The notes beneath the pieces are model-generated. The model did not search any database. It saw only the letters and a list, made by a program, of their open reading frames with translations, and was not told the origin of the DNA. DNA of 64,000 nt from Flavobacterium sp. (GTDB taxonomy: Bacteria; Bacteroidota; Bacteroidia; Flavobacteriales; Flavobacteriaceae). The translations under genes were made by a program, and so were the position numbers. Shown piece after piece: positions 52,539 to 60,406 of the stretch (position 1 is the first letter of the stretch; each line of letters opens with the position of its first letter). The stretch is taken from the NCBI RefSeq assembly GCF_004211145.1, contig NZ_SEBS01000014.1, forward strand, positions 1 through 64,000. Reading direction: 5' to 3'.

Positions 52539-52955
52539 ATGATAACGAAAACAGAAATTACGAGATTATCGTTTGAGATTATTGGATGCGCCATCAAGGT
52601 TCACAAAAATCTTGGTCCCGGACTATTGGAAAGCATTTACGAAAAATGCTTGAAGTACGAACTTGAACAAGCTGGATTTCAGACGAAACAGCAAATAACA
52701 ACGCCGATAAAATACGGCACACTTTCATTTGACTGCGATTTACGGGTCGACCTTTTCGTTAATGATCTCATCGTTATCGAATTAAAAGCCGTAGAAAGTG
52801 TTTTGCCAATACACGAAGCGCAACTTATCACCTATATGAAATTGCTGAATTCTCCTCAAGGTTTACTAATTAATTTCAACACGCTCAATATCACGCAATC
52901 ATTTAAGCCCATACTAAACACGAAATACAATTTTTTCGAAAGAAAAAACCCTTAA
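52539..52955 (+). CDS. GxxExxY protein
   Basis: A 138-residue protein of a family named for its motif, here GLLESIYEKCLKYEL (about 29-43), preceded by CAIKVHKNLGPG. The second half, LRVDLFVNDLIVIELKAVESVLPIHEAQLITYMKLL (about 68-102), has the D-x(n)-ExK arrangement of PD-(D/E)XK nucleases, with IELK as the last motif. A nuclease-like fold is therefore likely, but its role is unknown. It is out of place among starch genes and is enclosed by inverted 9-base-unit arrays (52446-52472 and 52951-52977), which suggests insertion as a unit. Similar genes are common as scattered singletons. Confidence 0.88.
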   Translation: MITKTEITRLSFEIIGCAIKVHKNLGPGLLESIYEKCLKYELEQAGFQTKQQITTPIKYGTLSFDCDLRVDLFVNDLIVIELKAVESVLPIHEAQLITYMKLLNSPQGLLINFNTLNITQSFKPILNTKYNFFERKNP

Positions 52956-52977
52956 CTATCTCAACTATCTTAATTGT
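52951..52977 (+). repeat. 9-base-unit array, inverted partner of 52446-52472
   Basis: Three units of the TTAACTATC / TCAACTATC / TTAATTG type. The reverse complement matches the array before the GxxExxY gene over about 27 bases with a few changes. The stop codon of that gene lies inside it. Confidence 0.65.
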
Positions 52978-53019
52978 TGAAAATAATCTCAGACGCAATC
53001 CAAGTAAAACAATTTAAAA

Positions 53020-54849
53020 ATGAAAAAACTTATTTTTTTATTCCTCACGTTTTCCATCGCGCAAGCCCAAATCCAAAAAACCGAACCTCCATTCTGGTAT
53101 TCCAACATGAAAAACCCGGAACTCCAAATCATGTTCTACGGTAAAAACATCTCAAAACACTCTGTTTCCGTTTCCAACGACGTCGTAATTTCAAGCGTTC
53201 AAAAAACCGAAAACCCAAACTATCTTTTCGTAACGATCGACACCAAAAACATTCCCGCGTCCACGTTCACGTTCAGTTTCAAAGAAAAAGACAAAACCGC
53301 ATTTACCCAAAAATACGAACTCAAACAACGCCGTAAAGATTCAGAGCTGCGCCAAGGCTTTGATTCGTCCGACATGGTTTATTTAATCATGCCCGACCGA
53401 TTCGCGAACGGCAATCCGTCAAACGACAGCACGCCTGACACCAAAGAAAAATCCGATCGCAAAAACGACCACGGCCGCCACGGAGGCGACATCGCAGGCA
53501 TCATCAACAACCTCGATTACATCCAATCGACCGGCGCGACCACGATCTGGAACACGCCGCTTTGCGAAGACAACCAGGAACGCGGTACGTATCACGGCTA
53601 CGCCCAGACCGACGTCTATAAGATCGATCCGCGCTACGGGACGAATGACGAATATGTGAAATTGTCATCGGAACTCCACAAACGCAACATGAAACTCGTG
53701 CTCGATTACGTGACAAACCATTGGGGTTCCGAACATTGGATGCTTAAAGACATACCGACCTACGACTGGCTGCACCAATTCCCGGGTTACGCCCAAAGCA
53801 ATTACCGAATGACGACGCAATTCGACCCGAACATGGCCGAAATCGACAAAAAATTCTGCGTCGACGGCTGGTTCGTAAAATCGATGCCCGACTTAAACCA
53901 AGCCAATCCGCTCGTCGTAAAATACTTGACCCAAAACGCGATCTGGTGGATCGAATACGCCGATTTGGACGGTTTCCGCGTTGATACCTATTCGTATTGC
54001 GATAAAGAAGGCATCGCGAAATGGACGAAAGCCATCACCGACGAATACCCGCATTTCAACATCGTCGGAGAAGTCTGGATGCACGACCAGGCGCAAATGG
54101 CGTACTGGCAAAAAGACTCGAAAATCGGGGCGATCCAAAGTTACAATTCGTATTTGCCGTCGGTCATGGATTTCACGCTGCACGATGCGATCGAAAGCGC
54201 GTTCAACGAACCTGACGCCGCTTGGGACAAAGGCATGATCAAGATGTACGACAATTTCGCGAACGACTTTTTGTACCCGAACATCAATTCGATTCTGGTG
54301 TTCGCCGAAAACCACGACACCCAACGTTTCAACCATCGCTACACCGATTTGGAGACGTACAAAATGGCAATGACGTTGATCGCGACAATCCGCGGGATCC
54401 CGCAGGTTTATTACGGTTCCGAGATCGGCATGGCGGGCGACAAAGGCAAAGGTGACGGCGACATCAGGCGTGATTTCCCGGGCGGATGGAACGGCGATGC
54501 GCACAGCGCATTCACGGCGTCGGGTCGAAACGAAACTGAAAAAGGTTACTTCGATTTCACGTCGAAACTCTTCAATTGGAGAAAAACCAAATCGGTCATC
54601 CACAACGGGAAAACGACCCAATACATTCCCGAGAACAATGTTTACGTGTATTTCCGATACGACGAAAAAGAAACCGTGATGGTCGTGATCAACAATTCGA
54701 ACAAGCCGCAAACGTTCAAAACGGCGCGTTTCGCCGAAAGCATCAAAACTTTTACGTCAGGAACCGACGTGATTTCAGGAAAAACCGTCGACCTCAAGCA
54801 AGACATTTCAATCGAGCCGAAATCAACGTTCGTACTTGAACTAAAATAA
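53020..54849 (+). CDS. Periplasmic GH13 enzyme, SusA/neopullulanase-cyclomaltodextrinase type
   Basis: A 609-residue starch-degrading hydrolase. A signal peptide (1-17, ending IAQAQ) and an N-terminal cyclomaltodextrinase-like beta domain (about 20-105, PPFWYSNMKNPELQIMFYGKNI) precede the GH13 barrel. Catalytic residues are Asp322 (LDGFRVDTYSY), Glu351 (IVGEVWM) and Asp433 (ENHDTQRF). YLIMPDRFANGNPSND near 121 and HGGDIAGIINNLDYI fit GH13 subfamily 46-like or SusA-like enzymes. It has no T9SS tail, so periplasmic action on imported maltodextrins is inferred. Lies after the GxxExxY gene on the plus arm. Confidence 0.92.
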   Translation: MKKLIFLFLTFSIAQAQIQKTEPPFWYSNMKNPELQIMFYGKNISKHSVSVSNDVVISSVQKTENPNYLFVTIDTKNIPASTFTFSFKEKDKTAFTQKYELKQRRKDSELRQGFDSSDMVYLIMPDRFANGNPSNDSTPDTKEKSDRKNDHGRHGGDIAGIINNLDYIQSTGATTIWNTPLCEDNQERGTYHGYAQTDVYKIDPRYGTNDEYVKLSSELHKRNMKLVLDYVTNHWGSEHWMLKDIPTYDWLHQFPGYAQSNYRMTTQFDPNMAEIDKKFCVDGWFVKSMPDLNQANPLVVKYLTQNAIWWIEYADLDGFRVDTYSYCDKEGIAKWTKAITDEYPHFNIVGEVWMHDQAQMAYWQKDSKIGAIQSYNSYLPSVMDFTLHDAIESAFNEPDAAWDKGMIKMYDNFANDFLYPNINSILVFAENHDTQRFNHRYTDLETYKMAMTLIATIRGIPQVYYGSEIGMAGDKGKGDGDIRRDFPGGWNGDAHSAFTASGRNETEKGYFDFTSKLFNWRKTKSVIHNGKTTQYIPENNVYVYFRYDEKETVMVVINNSNKPQTFKTARFAESIKTFTSGTDVISGKTVDLKQDISIEPKSTFVLELK

Positions 54850-54853
54850 TTTT

Positions 54854-54997
54854 CAGCAGCTTTTCCTGCTTCCGCTATTAGCTTTTTCGGTTAACGCGGT
54901 TTTGCTATGGTTTGGGGCGGCTTCCTTCGGTCGCCGCCCCAAATCAAGCCAACCAGGCGTTTCCCTTCAAAAGGCTAACACGCTCAAGCAGGGCTAA
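54854..54997 (-). repeat. Dispersed intergenic repeat, copy 2
   Basis: Inverted relative to copy 1 (8259-8409). On the minus strand it holds AGCCTTTTGAAGG, AAACGCC, a hairpin at 54911-54943 pairing TTTGGGGCGGC with GCCGCCCCAAA around the loop GACCGAAGGAA, and AGCTAATAGCGGA towards its end. It fills most of the gap between the two GH13 genes. Confidence 0.7.
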
Positions 54998-55138
54998 TTC
55001 GAAAACACCCGACGAAATAGTTGTAAAATCCAAATCGACGTCAGTTTCCATGGAAAATGCGTAATTTTTCACCGAAATTCAAAAATAGAACCGCGGGAGT
55101 TGCGCCTTACCTTGCGACCGCGGCAAATCAATATTCGC

Positions 55139-56806
55139 ATGAGAACATTACTTTTCGCCGCCCTAACCGCTACATTATTTATGACGACAGCTACACAGGC
55201 GCAACCCGGTAAAGCTCCGGCTGCAAAACCCGAGAAGATTCCTTTCGTTTGGGAAGGCGCCAACTTATACTTCTTACTCGTCGATCGCTTCAACAACGGC
55301 AACCGCTCGAACGATGTTAATTTCGGACGCAACCAACCCGCGGGAAAACTGCGTGGTTTTGAAGGTGGCGATCTCAAAGGCATCACACAAAAAATAGAGG
55401 AAGGTTATTTCGACAAGCTCGGCATCAACGCGATCTGGCTCACGCCTATCGTCGAACAAATCCACGGCGGAACGGACGAAGGCCAAGGTTTGTCGTACGG
55501 TTTTCATGGTTATTGGACCAAAGACTGGACGCAGATCGACCCGAATTTCGGCACCGCGAAAGACTTGTCGGAACTCGTCGAAGTCGCGCACAGCCACAAC
55601 ATCAGGATTTTGCTCGACGCCGTGATCAACCACACCGGCCCGGTCACCGACAAAGATCCGGTTTGGCCGAACGATTGGGTTCGCACGGGTCCGCAATGCG
55701 ATTACAAGACGTTCGATTCGACGACCGCTTGCACGCTCGTGAGCAATCTTCCCGATATCTTGACTGAAAGCGATCAAGAGGTCGCGCTTCCGCCGCATCT
55801 CATCGAAAAATGGAAAGCTGAAGGCCGATATGAACAGGAAATTGCTGAACTCGACGATTTTTTCAAACGCACGGGTTATCCGAGATCACCGCGTTTTTAC
55901 ATCATAAAATGGCTCACCGATTACGTTCGCGAATTCGGGATCGACGGTTATCGCGCCGACACCGTGAAGCACACGAACGAACAGGTTTGGGGCGAATTCA
56001 AGGCACAATGTAATTTCGCTTTCGCCGACTGGAAGGCAAAAAATCCTGAAAAAGTTCTCGACAACAACGACTTTTACACCGTTGCGGAAGTTTACGGATA
56101 CGGAATCAGCGGCGGAAAAGAATACAATTTCGGCGACCGCAAAGTCGATTATTTCGACCACGGTTTCAACAGCATGATCAATTTCGAATTCCGTTGGGAT
56201 GCTGAAAAAGACTACGAGACCATATTCGCGAAATACTCCGACAAACTCAACAACGACCTCGAAGGTTTCAGCGTGCTCAACTATCTGTCATCGCACGACG
56301 ACGGAAATCCGTTCGATGCCAAACGCGCAAGAAGTTTCGAAAGCGGAACCAAATTGTTGCTTTCACCCGGGATCGCGCAAGTCTATTACGGAGACGAAAC
56401 CGCGAGAGCGCTCGTTGTCGAAGGCGCTCAAGGCGATGCGAATTTGCGTTCGTTCATGAATTGGGACGTACTTTCCCAGGACGAGCAAACGCAAAAAATC
56501 CTCGAACACTGGCAAAAAATCGGGAAGTTCCGCAACCGACATGTCTCGATCGGGGCCGGAATCCACAAGAGAATTTCGGCGACGCCTTACGTGTTCAGCC
56601 GAGGTTTCGACAATGGAAAAATCAAAGACCGCGTCGTCATTGGGCTTGACTTGCCACAAGGCTTGAAAAAACTCAAGGTTTCGTCGGTATTTCAGGACGG
56701 AACAAAATTACACGACGCCTTTTCGGGCAAAGATACCGTCGTAAAATATGGTTTTGCCGAGGTCGATTCGACATTTGGAACCGTGTTGCTCGAGCTTAAA
56801 AAGTAA
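55139..56806 (+). CDS. GH13 alpha-amylase family protein
   Basis: A 555-residue secreted amylase. The signal peptide (1-22, ending TATQAQ) leads directly into the barrel: GANLYFLLVDRFNNGNRSND (about 40-59), LTPIVEQIHGG, then the catalytic Asp274 (DGYRADTVKHT), Glu317 (YTVAEVYGYG) and Asp387 (LSSHDDGNPF). An insertion between about 185 and 250 (QCDYKTFDSTTACTLVSNLPD) resembles domain B of enzymes such as those of GH13 subfamily 19-like periplasmic alpha-amylases. It has no sorting tail. The start was set at the ATG at 55139 because upstream residues precede a complete signal peptide. Likely works beside the preceding GH13 in the periplasm. Confidence 0.92.
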   Translation: MRTLLFAALTATLFMTTATQAQPGKAPAAKPEKIPFVWEGANLYFLLVDRFNNGNRSNDVNFGRNQPAGKLRGFEGGDLKGITQKIEEGYFDKLGINAIWLTPIVEQIHGGTDEGQGLSYGFHGYWTKDWTQIDPNFGTAKDLSELVEVAHSHNIRILLDAVINHTGPVTDKDPVWPNDWVRTGPQCDYKTFDSTTACTLVSNLPDILTESDQEVALPPHLIEKWKAEGRYEQEIAELDDFFKRTGYPRSPRFYIIKWLTDYVREFGIDGYRADTVKHTNEQVWGEFKAQCNFAFADWKAKNPEKVLDNNDFYTVAEVYGYGISGGKEYNFGDRKVDYFDHGFNSMINFEFRWDAEKDYETIFAKYSDKLNNDLEGFSVLNYLSSHDDGNPFDAKRARSFESGTKLLLSPGIAQVYYGDETARALVVEGAQGDANLRSFMNWDVLSQDEQTQKILEHWQKIGKFRNRHVSIGAGIHKRISATPYVFSRGFDNGKIKDRVVIGLDLPQGLKKLKVSSVFQDGTKLHDAFSGKDTVVKYGFAEVDSTFGTVLLELKK

Positions 56807-56809
56807 ATT

Positions 56810-57079
56810 ATGTTTCGGAAGATATTCGGGTATTTCCTGTTTTTGCCCGCGGCGTTCCTTACGCTTGCGATTTTGGTTTCGATCCCGAAAGTCGTCATGA
56901 GCATCGCCGACATTTTTAATTCCGACGACAGCGCGTACGCTTCGGGTTACGCATTCGGGTTGATCTTGGGCGATGTGCTCATCGGCCTGCTCGCGATCTA
57001 TATTTGGAAAAAAGCGTTCAAATTCGTGAAGCGTGAACCGAAACGGGTTGAATCGATAGATGACATCGGAACGGAATAA
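56810..57079 (+). CDS. Small two-helix membrane protein after the amylase gene
   Basis: An 89-residue protein with two hydrophobic segments (about 5-30 and 43-66) and a charged C-terminus (KREPKRVESIDDIGTE). Its ATG lies three bases after the amylase stop, so it is surely co-transcribed. The sequence contains no recognised motif. A tie to starch use is possible only by position. Confidence 0.65.
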   Translation: MFRKIFGYFLFLPAAFLTLAILVSIPKVVMSIADIFNSDDSAYASGYAFGLILGDVLIGLLAIYIWKKAFKFVKREPKRVESIDDIGTE

Positions 57080-57239
57080 CCACGAACAAATACGGTCCGA
57101 TGGCCGAATATTCAAACTTTGAAAATCAACATAAACGTTCTGGATTTTAGCAGCCTTTTGCTTTTTCAGAGATTGATTTGTAGAATAATTTCGATACTTT
57201 GCTTTGCCAAGTAACTTGCCACTAAAAATCACCGCCAAA

Positions 57240-57836
57240 ATGAAGCAACGCCATTTTTTCGACGTACGTGAAATCGAGATTTTAGATCGCGAAGTTTCAT
57301 ACTATGAAAAACGACTGGGCAGCAACGAATATCGTCGGACCATCCGCTTTGAGGAAATTACGAATGTTAAAGTTGCCGAGAACAGGAATGGGTTGGTTTT
57401 CTTGGGCATAGCGGTTCTTTTTGTATTGTCGTCGTTCAGTGTCTTAGAAGACGGACACGAAGGAGAGAATTTGGGCGACTATATGTGGCTTTATTTTTTA
57501 TTCATCGCTGTTCTTGCCGTGATATTCTATTTTTACAAGAGCGACAAGAACTGGAAAATATTTTTGTCGACCGGCTCATTTTTCTACATCTATTCAAATA
57601 AACCGAATACCGATGCCGTAAAAAATTTCCTCGATGAATTGTATTTAAAAAGAGACAAATATCTAAAAGACAAATATTTTTCGATCGATAAAAAAATGGG
57701 ATATCAAAACAACCTGCAAAATCTCAATTGGTTAAAGCAAACCAAAGTCATCACCGACGAAGAGTTCGAAACACGCACTAAAGAATTAAAAATCGCATTC
57801 GCAATTGACGTGAAAGTCACAGGATTTCGAGGGTAA
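57240..57836 (+). CDS. Membrane protein with two helices and a SHOCT-like tail
   Basis: A 198-residue protein. N-terminal soluble strands (residues 1-45, possibly PH-like: REIEILDREVSYYEKRL) are followed by two membrane segments (about 52-68 and 82-99). A soluble part containing KNWKIFLSTGSFFYIYSNKP comes next. The tail, NLNWLKQTKVITDEEFETRTKEL (about 160-183), fits the short SHOCT oligomerisation motif, in which an LxxLKxxGxIT-EEF pattern is typical. The start is the ATG at 57240; a TTG frame upstream is unconvincing. Function unknown. It stands alone between two gaps. Confidence 0.6.
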   Translation: MKQRHFFDVREIEILDREVSYYEKRLGSNEYRRTIRFEEITNVKVAENRNGLVFLGIAVLFVLSSFSVLEDGHEGENLGDYMWLYFLFIAVLAVIFYFYKSDKNWKIFLSTGSFFYIYSNKPNTDAVKNFLDELYLKRDKYLKDKYFSIDKKMGYQNNLQNLNWLKQTKVITDEEFETRTKELKIAFAIDVKVTGFRG

Positions 57837-57967
57837 ATTCTACTAATATCAAACGTGGCGAATCAGGCTTCATACGTTCTCCATTTGCTACGCATTAAGT
57901 TGAATAACGATCTATGGATTACGACATAATCTTATTCGGAATTAACCGTAAACACTCCTATTTAAAC

Positions 57968-58007
57968 AAAAACCGCCTTTCACGACTAAATCATAAAAGG
58001 CGGTTTC
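57968..58007 (-). terminator. Terminator after the small minus-strand gene at 58068
   Basis: AAACCGCCTTT and AAAGGCGGTTT arms around a 15-base loop; on the minus strand GGCGGTTTTTGTTT follows. The rest of the 57837-58067 gap holds nothing I can name. Confidence 0.8.
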
Positions 58008-58067
58008 TATTATCGCTAACTTATTTTCGATACCCGACGACTCCCAAATTGTCATCGGAAATCGTTG

Positions 58068-58334
58068 TTAAGCCGCCAATAACGGACGTTCTGTTCTCGT
58101 TTTGAAAAACGTATTCCAAAATTCGGCAAGACCGAAAAGTACTGTTCGGCTCGAGCAATTCGGGTTTTCGACGCAGCGATCTACGTGAAGGAATAATTTC
58201 GCCTTGAAGATTTCGGCTACCGATGAGATGTTCTGCTCGGAATCGACTTCCTCGCGAATCATTTCGGCGAATTTTTTTCGTTGGTCGGCACGTTCTGAGA
58301 TCATCAGGTTCAGCGCCAATGTGTGTGATTGCAT
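58068..58334 (-). CDS. Small soluble protein of unknown function
   Basis: An 88-residue protein (MQSHTLALNLMISERADQRKKFAEMI...) predicted to be mostly helical, with one Cys pair (Cys54 and Cys60 in VDRCVENPNCSS). It has no signal or membrane segment. Support for a real gene: a TATTTTTG -7 element on the minus strand at 58362-58369 and a terminator 61 bases after the stop. I do not recognise the family. Confidence 0.6.
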   Translation of the reverse strand: MQSHTLALNLMISERADQRKKFAEMIREEVDSEQNISSVAEIFKAKLFLHVDRCVENPNCSSRTVLFGLAEFWNTFFKTRTERPLLAA

Positions 58335-58361
58335 ACTTTATTTATTGTTGTTTTGACATGC

Positions 58362-58369
58362 CAAAAATA
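58362..58369 (-). promoter_or_regulatory. -7 element of the small gene at 58068
   Basis: TATTTTTG on the minus strand, a full match to TAnnTTTG, 28 bases before the start codon. No TTTG at -33. Confidence 0.4.
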
Positions 58370-58438
58370 ATCGACGAACTGCACGTTTCATTTACAGTTT
58401 ACGCGTGATTTGTTGTACAATATGACTTTTTCACCTGG

Positions 58439-58467
58439 TTGTGAAACAAACCGAAACCGTACCTTTG
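58439..58467 (+). promoter_or_regulatory. Promoter of the glycerophosphodiesterase gene
   Basis: TTG (58439-58441), 18 bases, then TACCTTTG (58460-58467). The -7 end is only 10 bases before the ATG, so the leader is about 4-6 bases. Confidence 0.65.
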
Positions 58468-58477
58468 CCAAAAAAGA

Positions 58478-59155
58478 ATGTACGTCATTGCACATCGCGG
58501 CGCCAAAGGTCATGTCAGTGAGAACACGATCGCGGCATTCCAAAAAGCGCTTGAAATGAACGCTCACGGCATCGAGCTCGACGTCCACCTGTCGAGCGAT
58601 GGCGAAATCATCGTATTCCATGACGGACATACGGATCGACTGACGGGCGTTTCGGGCTCGGTGATTGATATGACATTGGCCGAAATACGACAATTGAAAG
58701 TCGATCTACACCATCAGATTCCGACGCTCGCCGAAGTGTTCGACCTCATCGACAAAAAAATCCTCATCAACATCGAACTCAAAGTCGAAGCCGCCGCAAA
58801 ACCCGTGACCGAGCTCATCGAGAAGTATGTTTCCGAAAAAAACTGGAACTACGATTCGTTTTTAGTTTCCTCGTTTGATTGGACGGCGCTCCGGGAAATC
58901 CGGAATTGGAACGCGAAAATCCCGCTTGGCGTGTTGACCGAAACCGATCTTGATCTGGCGATCGGATTCGCAAAATCGATAAAAGCTGAGACGATTCATC
59001 CGTATTTCCATTTGCTGAATCCTGAAAACGTCGAAAAAACAAAAGCCGAAAACTTGCTGTTATACGCCTGGACAGTCAATATGCCCGAAGATATTTCGCG
59101 CATAAGGTCGCTCGGCGTTGACGGCCTCATAACCGATTATCCTGACCGAATATGA
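58478..59155 (+). CDS. Glycerophosphodiester phosphodiesterase
   Basis: Hydrolyses glycerophosphodiesters to glycerol-3-phosphate and an alcohol. The 225-residue protein has the GDPD hallmarks: MYVIAHRGAKGHVSENTIAAF (HRG and ENT, residues 1-21), GIELDVHLSSDGEIIVFHDGHTDR (ELD and HD, about 32-55) and INIELK near 103. The C-terminal LYAWTVNMPEDISRIRSLGVDGLITDYPDRI is the standard family ending. No signal peptide, so cytoplasmic. It overlaps the next gene by ATGA. Confidence 0.93.
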   Translation: MYVIAHRGAKGHVSENTIAAFQKALEMNAHGIELDVHLSSDGEIIVFHDGHTDRLTGVSGSVIDMTLAEIRQLKVDLHHQIPTLAEVFDLIDKKILINIELKVEAAAKPVTELIEKYVSEKNWNYDSFLVSSFDWTALREIRNWNAKIPLGVLTETDLDLAIGFAKSIKAETIHPYFHLLNPENVEKTKAENLLLYAWTVNMPEDISRIRSLGVDGLITDYPDRI

Positions 59156-60360
59156 AAAGCTACGACATTGTTATAATCGGCGGAGGCGCGGCCGGTTTCT
59201 TCGCGGCGATCAACATTGCCGAGGCGCACCCGAACCTCAAGATCGCGATACTCGAACGCGGAAAGGAAACGCTTACCAAAGTCCGAATTTCAGGCGGCGG
59301 ACGCTGCAATGTGACGCACGCTTGTTTCGATCCAGGTGAATTGGTCAAATTTTATCCGAGAGGCGAGAAAGAATTGCGCGGTCCGTTCCATACGTTCGCG
59401 TCGGGCGATACGATTGAATGGTTCGAAAAACATGGCGTCGAACTCAAAATCGAGGAAGACGGCCGCATGTTCCCCACGTCGGATTCATCACAAACGATTA
59501 TCGACTGTTTCTTGAACGCCGCGAAAAAATGCAGGATCGACATACTGACCGGCCAAAGCGTGCAATCGGTTTTCAAGACCGACAAACATTGGAAAATCGA
59601 AACGCAGAACGAACAATACGCGACACCGAAACTCATTTTCGCCTCGGGCAGCAACCCTAAAATGTGGGAATTGCTTGAAACGCTCGGACATTCGATCGTC
59701 GAACCCGTTCCATCGCTTTTCACGTTCAACATAAAAGATGCGCGGATCAAGGATTTACCCGGAGTTTCGGCCATGGCGTCGGTAAAAGTCGCGGGTACGA
59801 AACTCGAATCGCGCGGGCCGTTGCTCGTTACGCATTGGGGTTTGAGCGGGCCTGCGATCCTGAAACTTTCAGCTTGGGGCGCGAGGATTTTGTCAGACAG
59901 GAAATACCAGTTCGGAATCTCGGTGAACTGGCTCGATTCGGTAGAAATTGACGAGGCCGAAACCATTTTGCGCGACCTTAAGAATGAACAACCCAAAAAG
60001 TCGGTCGCGTCGAAATCGCCTTTTGAGTTCGCGAACAGGCTTTGGGAAAGTTTGGTTTTGGCGTCGGGCATTCCGTCGGAAACAAAATGGGCCGACCTCA
60101 ACAAAATCCAAATCCAGCAACTCGCCAAACAGCTAACCGATTGCAAGTTCAGCGTTAATGGAAAGAGCACGTTCAAGGACGAATTCGTCACGGCGGGCGG
60201 CATAGATTTGCGTGAGGTTAATTTCAAGACGATGCAAAGCAAGCTGCACGACAACCTGTATTTCGCGGGTGAAATTTTGAACATCGACGCCATAACGGGT
60301 GGATTTAATTTCCAGAATGCATGGACGGGCGGTTTTATTCTCGCAAAATCTATCACCTGA
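59152..60360 (+). CDS. HI0933/YhiN-family FAD-dependent oxidoreductase
   Basis: A 402-residue flavoprotein. The N-terminal Rossmann FAD motif is YDIVIIGGGAAGFFAAINIAE (residues 3-23), and KVRISGGGRCNVTHACFDPGELVKFYPRG (about 43-71) is the signature of the HI0933 family. The C-terminal GGIDLREVNFKTMQSK and NIDAITGGFNFQNAWTGGFI close the FAD site. Reaction unknown; the family has been crystallised but not assigned a substrate. Coupled to the diesterase by an ATGA overlap. Confidence 0.92.
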   Translation: MKSYDIVIIGGGAAGFFAAINIAEAHPNLKIAILERGKETLTKVRISGGGRCNVTHACFDPGELVKFYPRGEKELRGPFHTFASGDTIEWFEKHGVELKIEEDGRMFPTSDSSQTIIDCFLNAAKKCRIDILTGQSVQSVFKTDKHWKIETQNEQYATPKLIFASGSNPKMWELLETLGHSIVEPVPSLFTFNIKDARIKDLPGVSAMASVKVAGTKLESRGPLLVTHWGLSGPAILKLSAWGARILSDRKYQFGISVNWLDSVEIDEAETILRDLKNEQPKKSVASKSPFEFANRLWESLVLASGIPSETKWADLNKIQIQQLAKQLTDCKFSVNGKSTFKDEFVTAGGIDLREVNFKTMQSKLHDNLYFAGEILNIDAITGGFNFQNAWTGGFILAKSIT

Positions 60361-60384
60361 AAAACAAGCGATTGCGCAATTTGT

Positions 60385-60392
60385 TATATTTG
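60385..60392 (+). promoter_or_regulatory. -7 element of the secreted CUB-domain gene
   Basis: TATATTTG, a full match, 15 bases before the ATG at 60407. This also argues against the longer frame that begins upstream inside the flavoprotein gene. Confidence 0.55.
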
Positions 60393-60406
60393 AGAAAACA
60401 AACTGC

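Noticed and set aside
57914..58105. 63-codon plus-strand frame
   Set aside because: It covers a terminator hairpin and overlaps the end of the minus-strand gene at 58068, and has no recognisable content.
60299..60406. Longer N-terminus for the CUB-domain protein
   Set aside because: The extra codons overlap the flavoprotein gene in another frame and precede a promoter element and a complete signal peptide.
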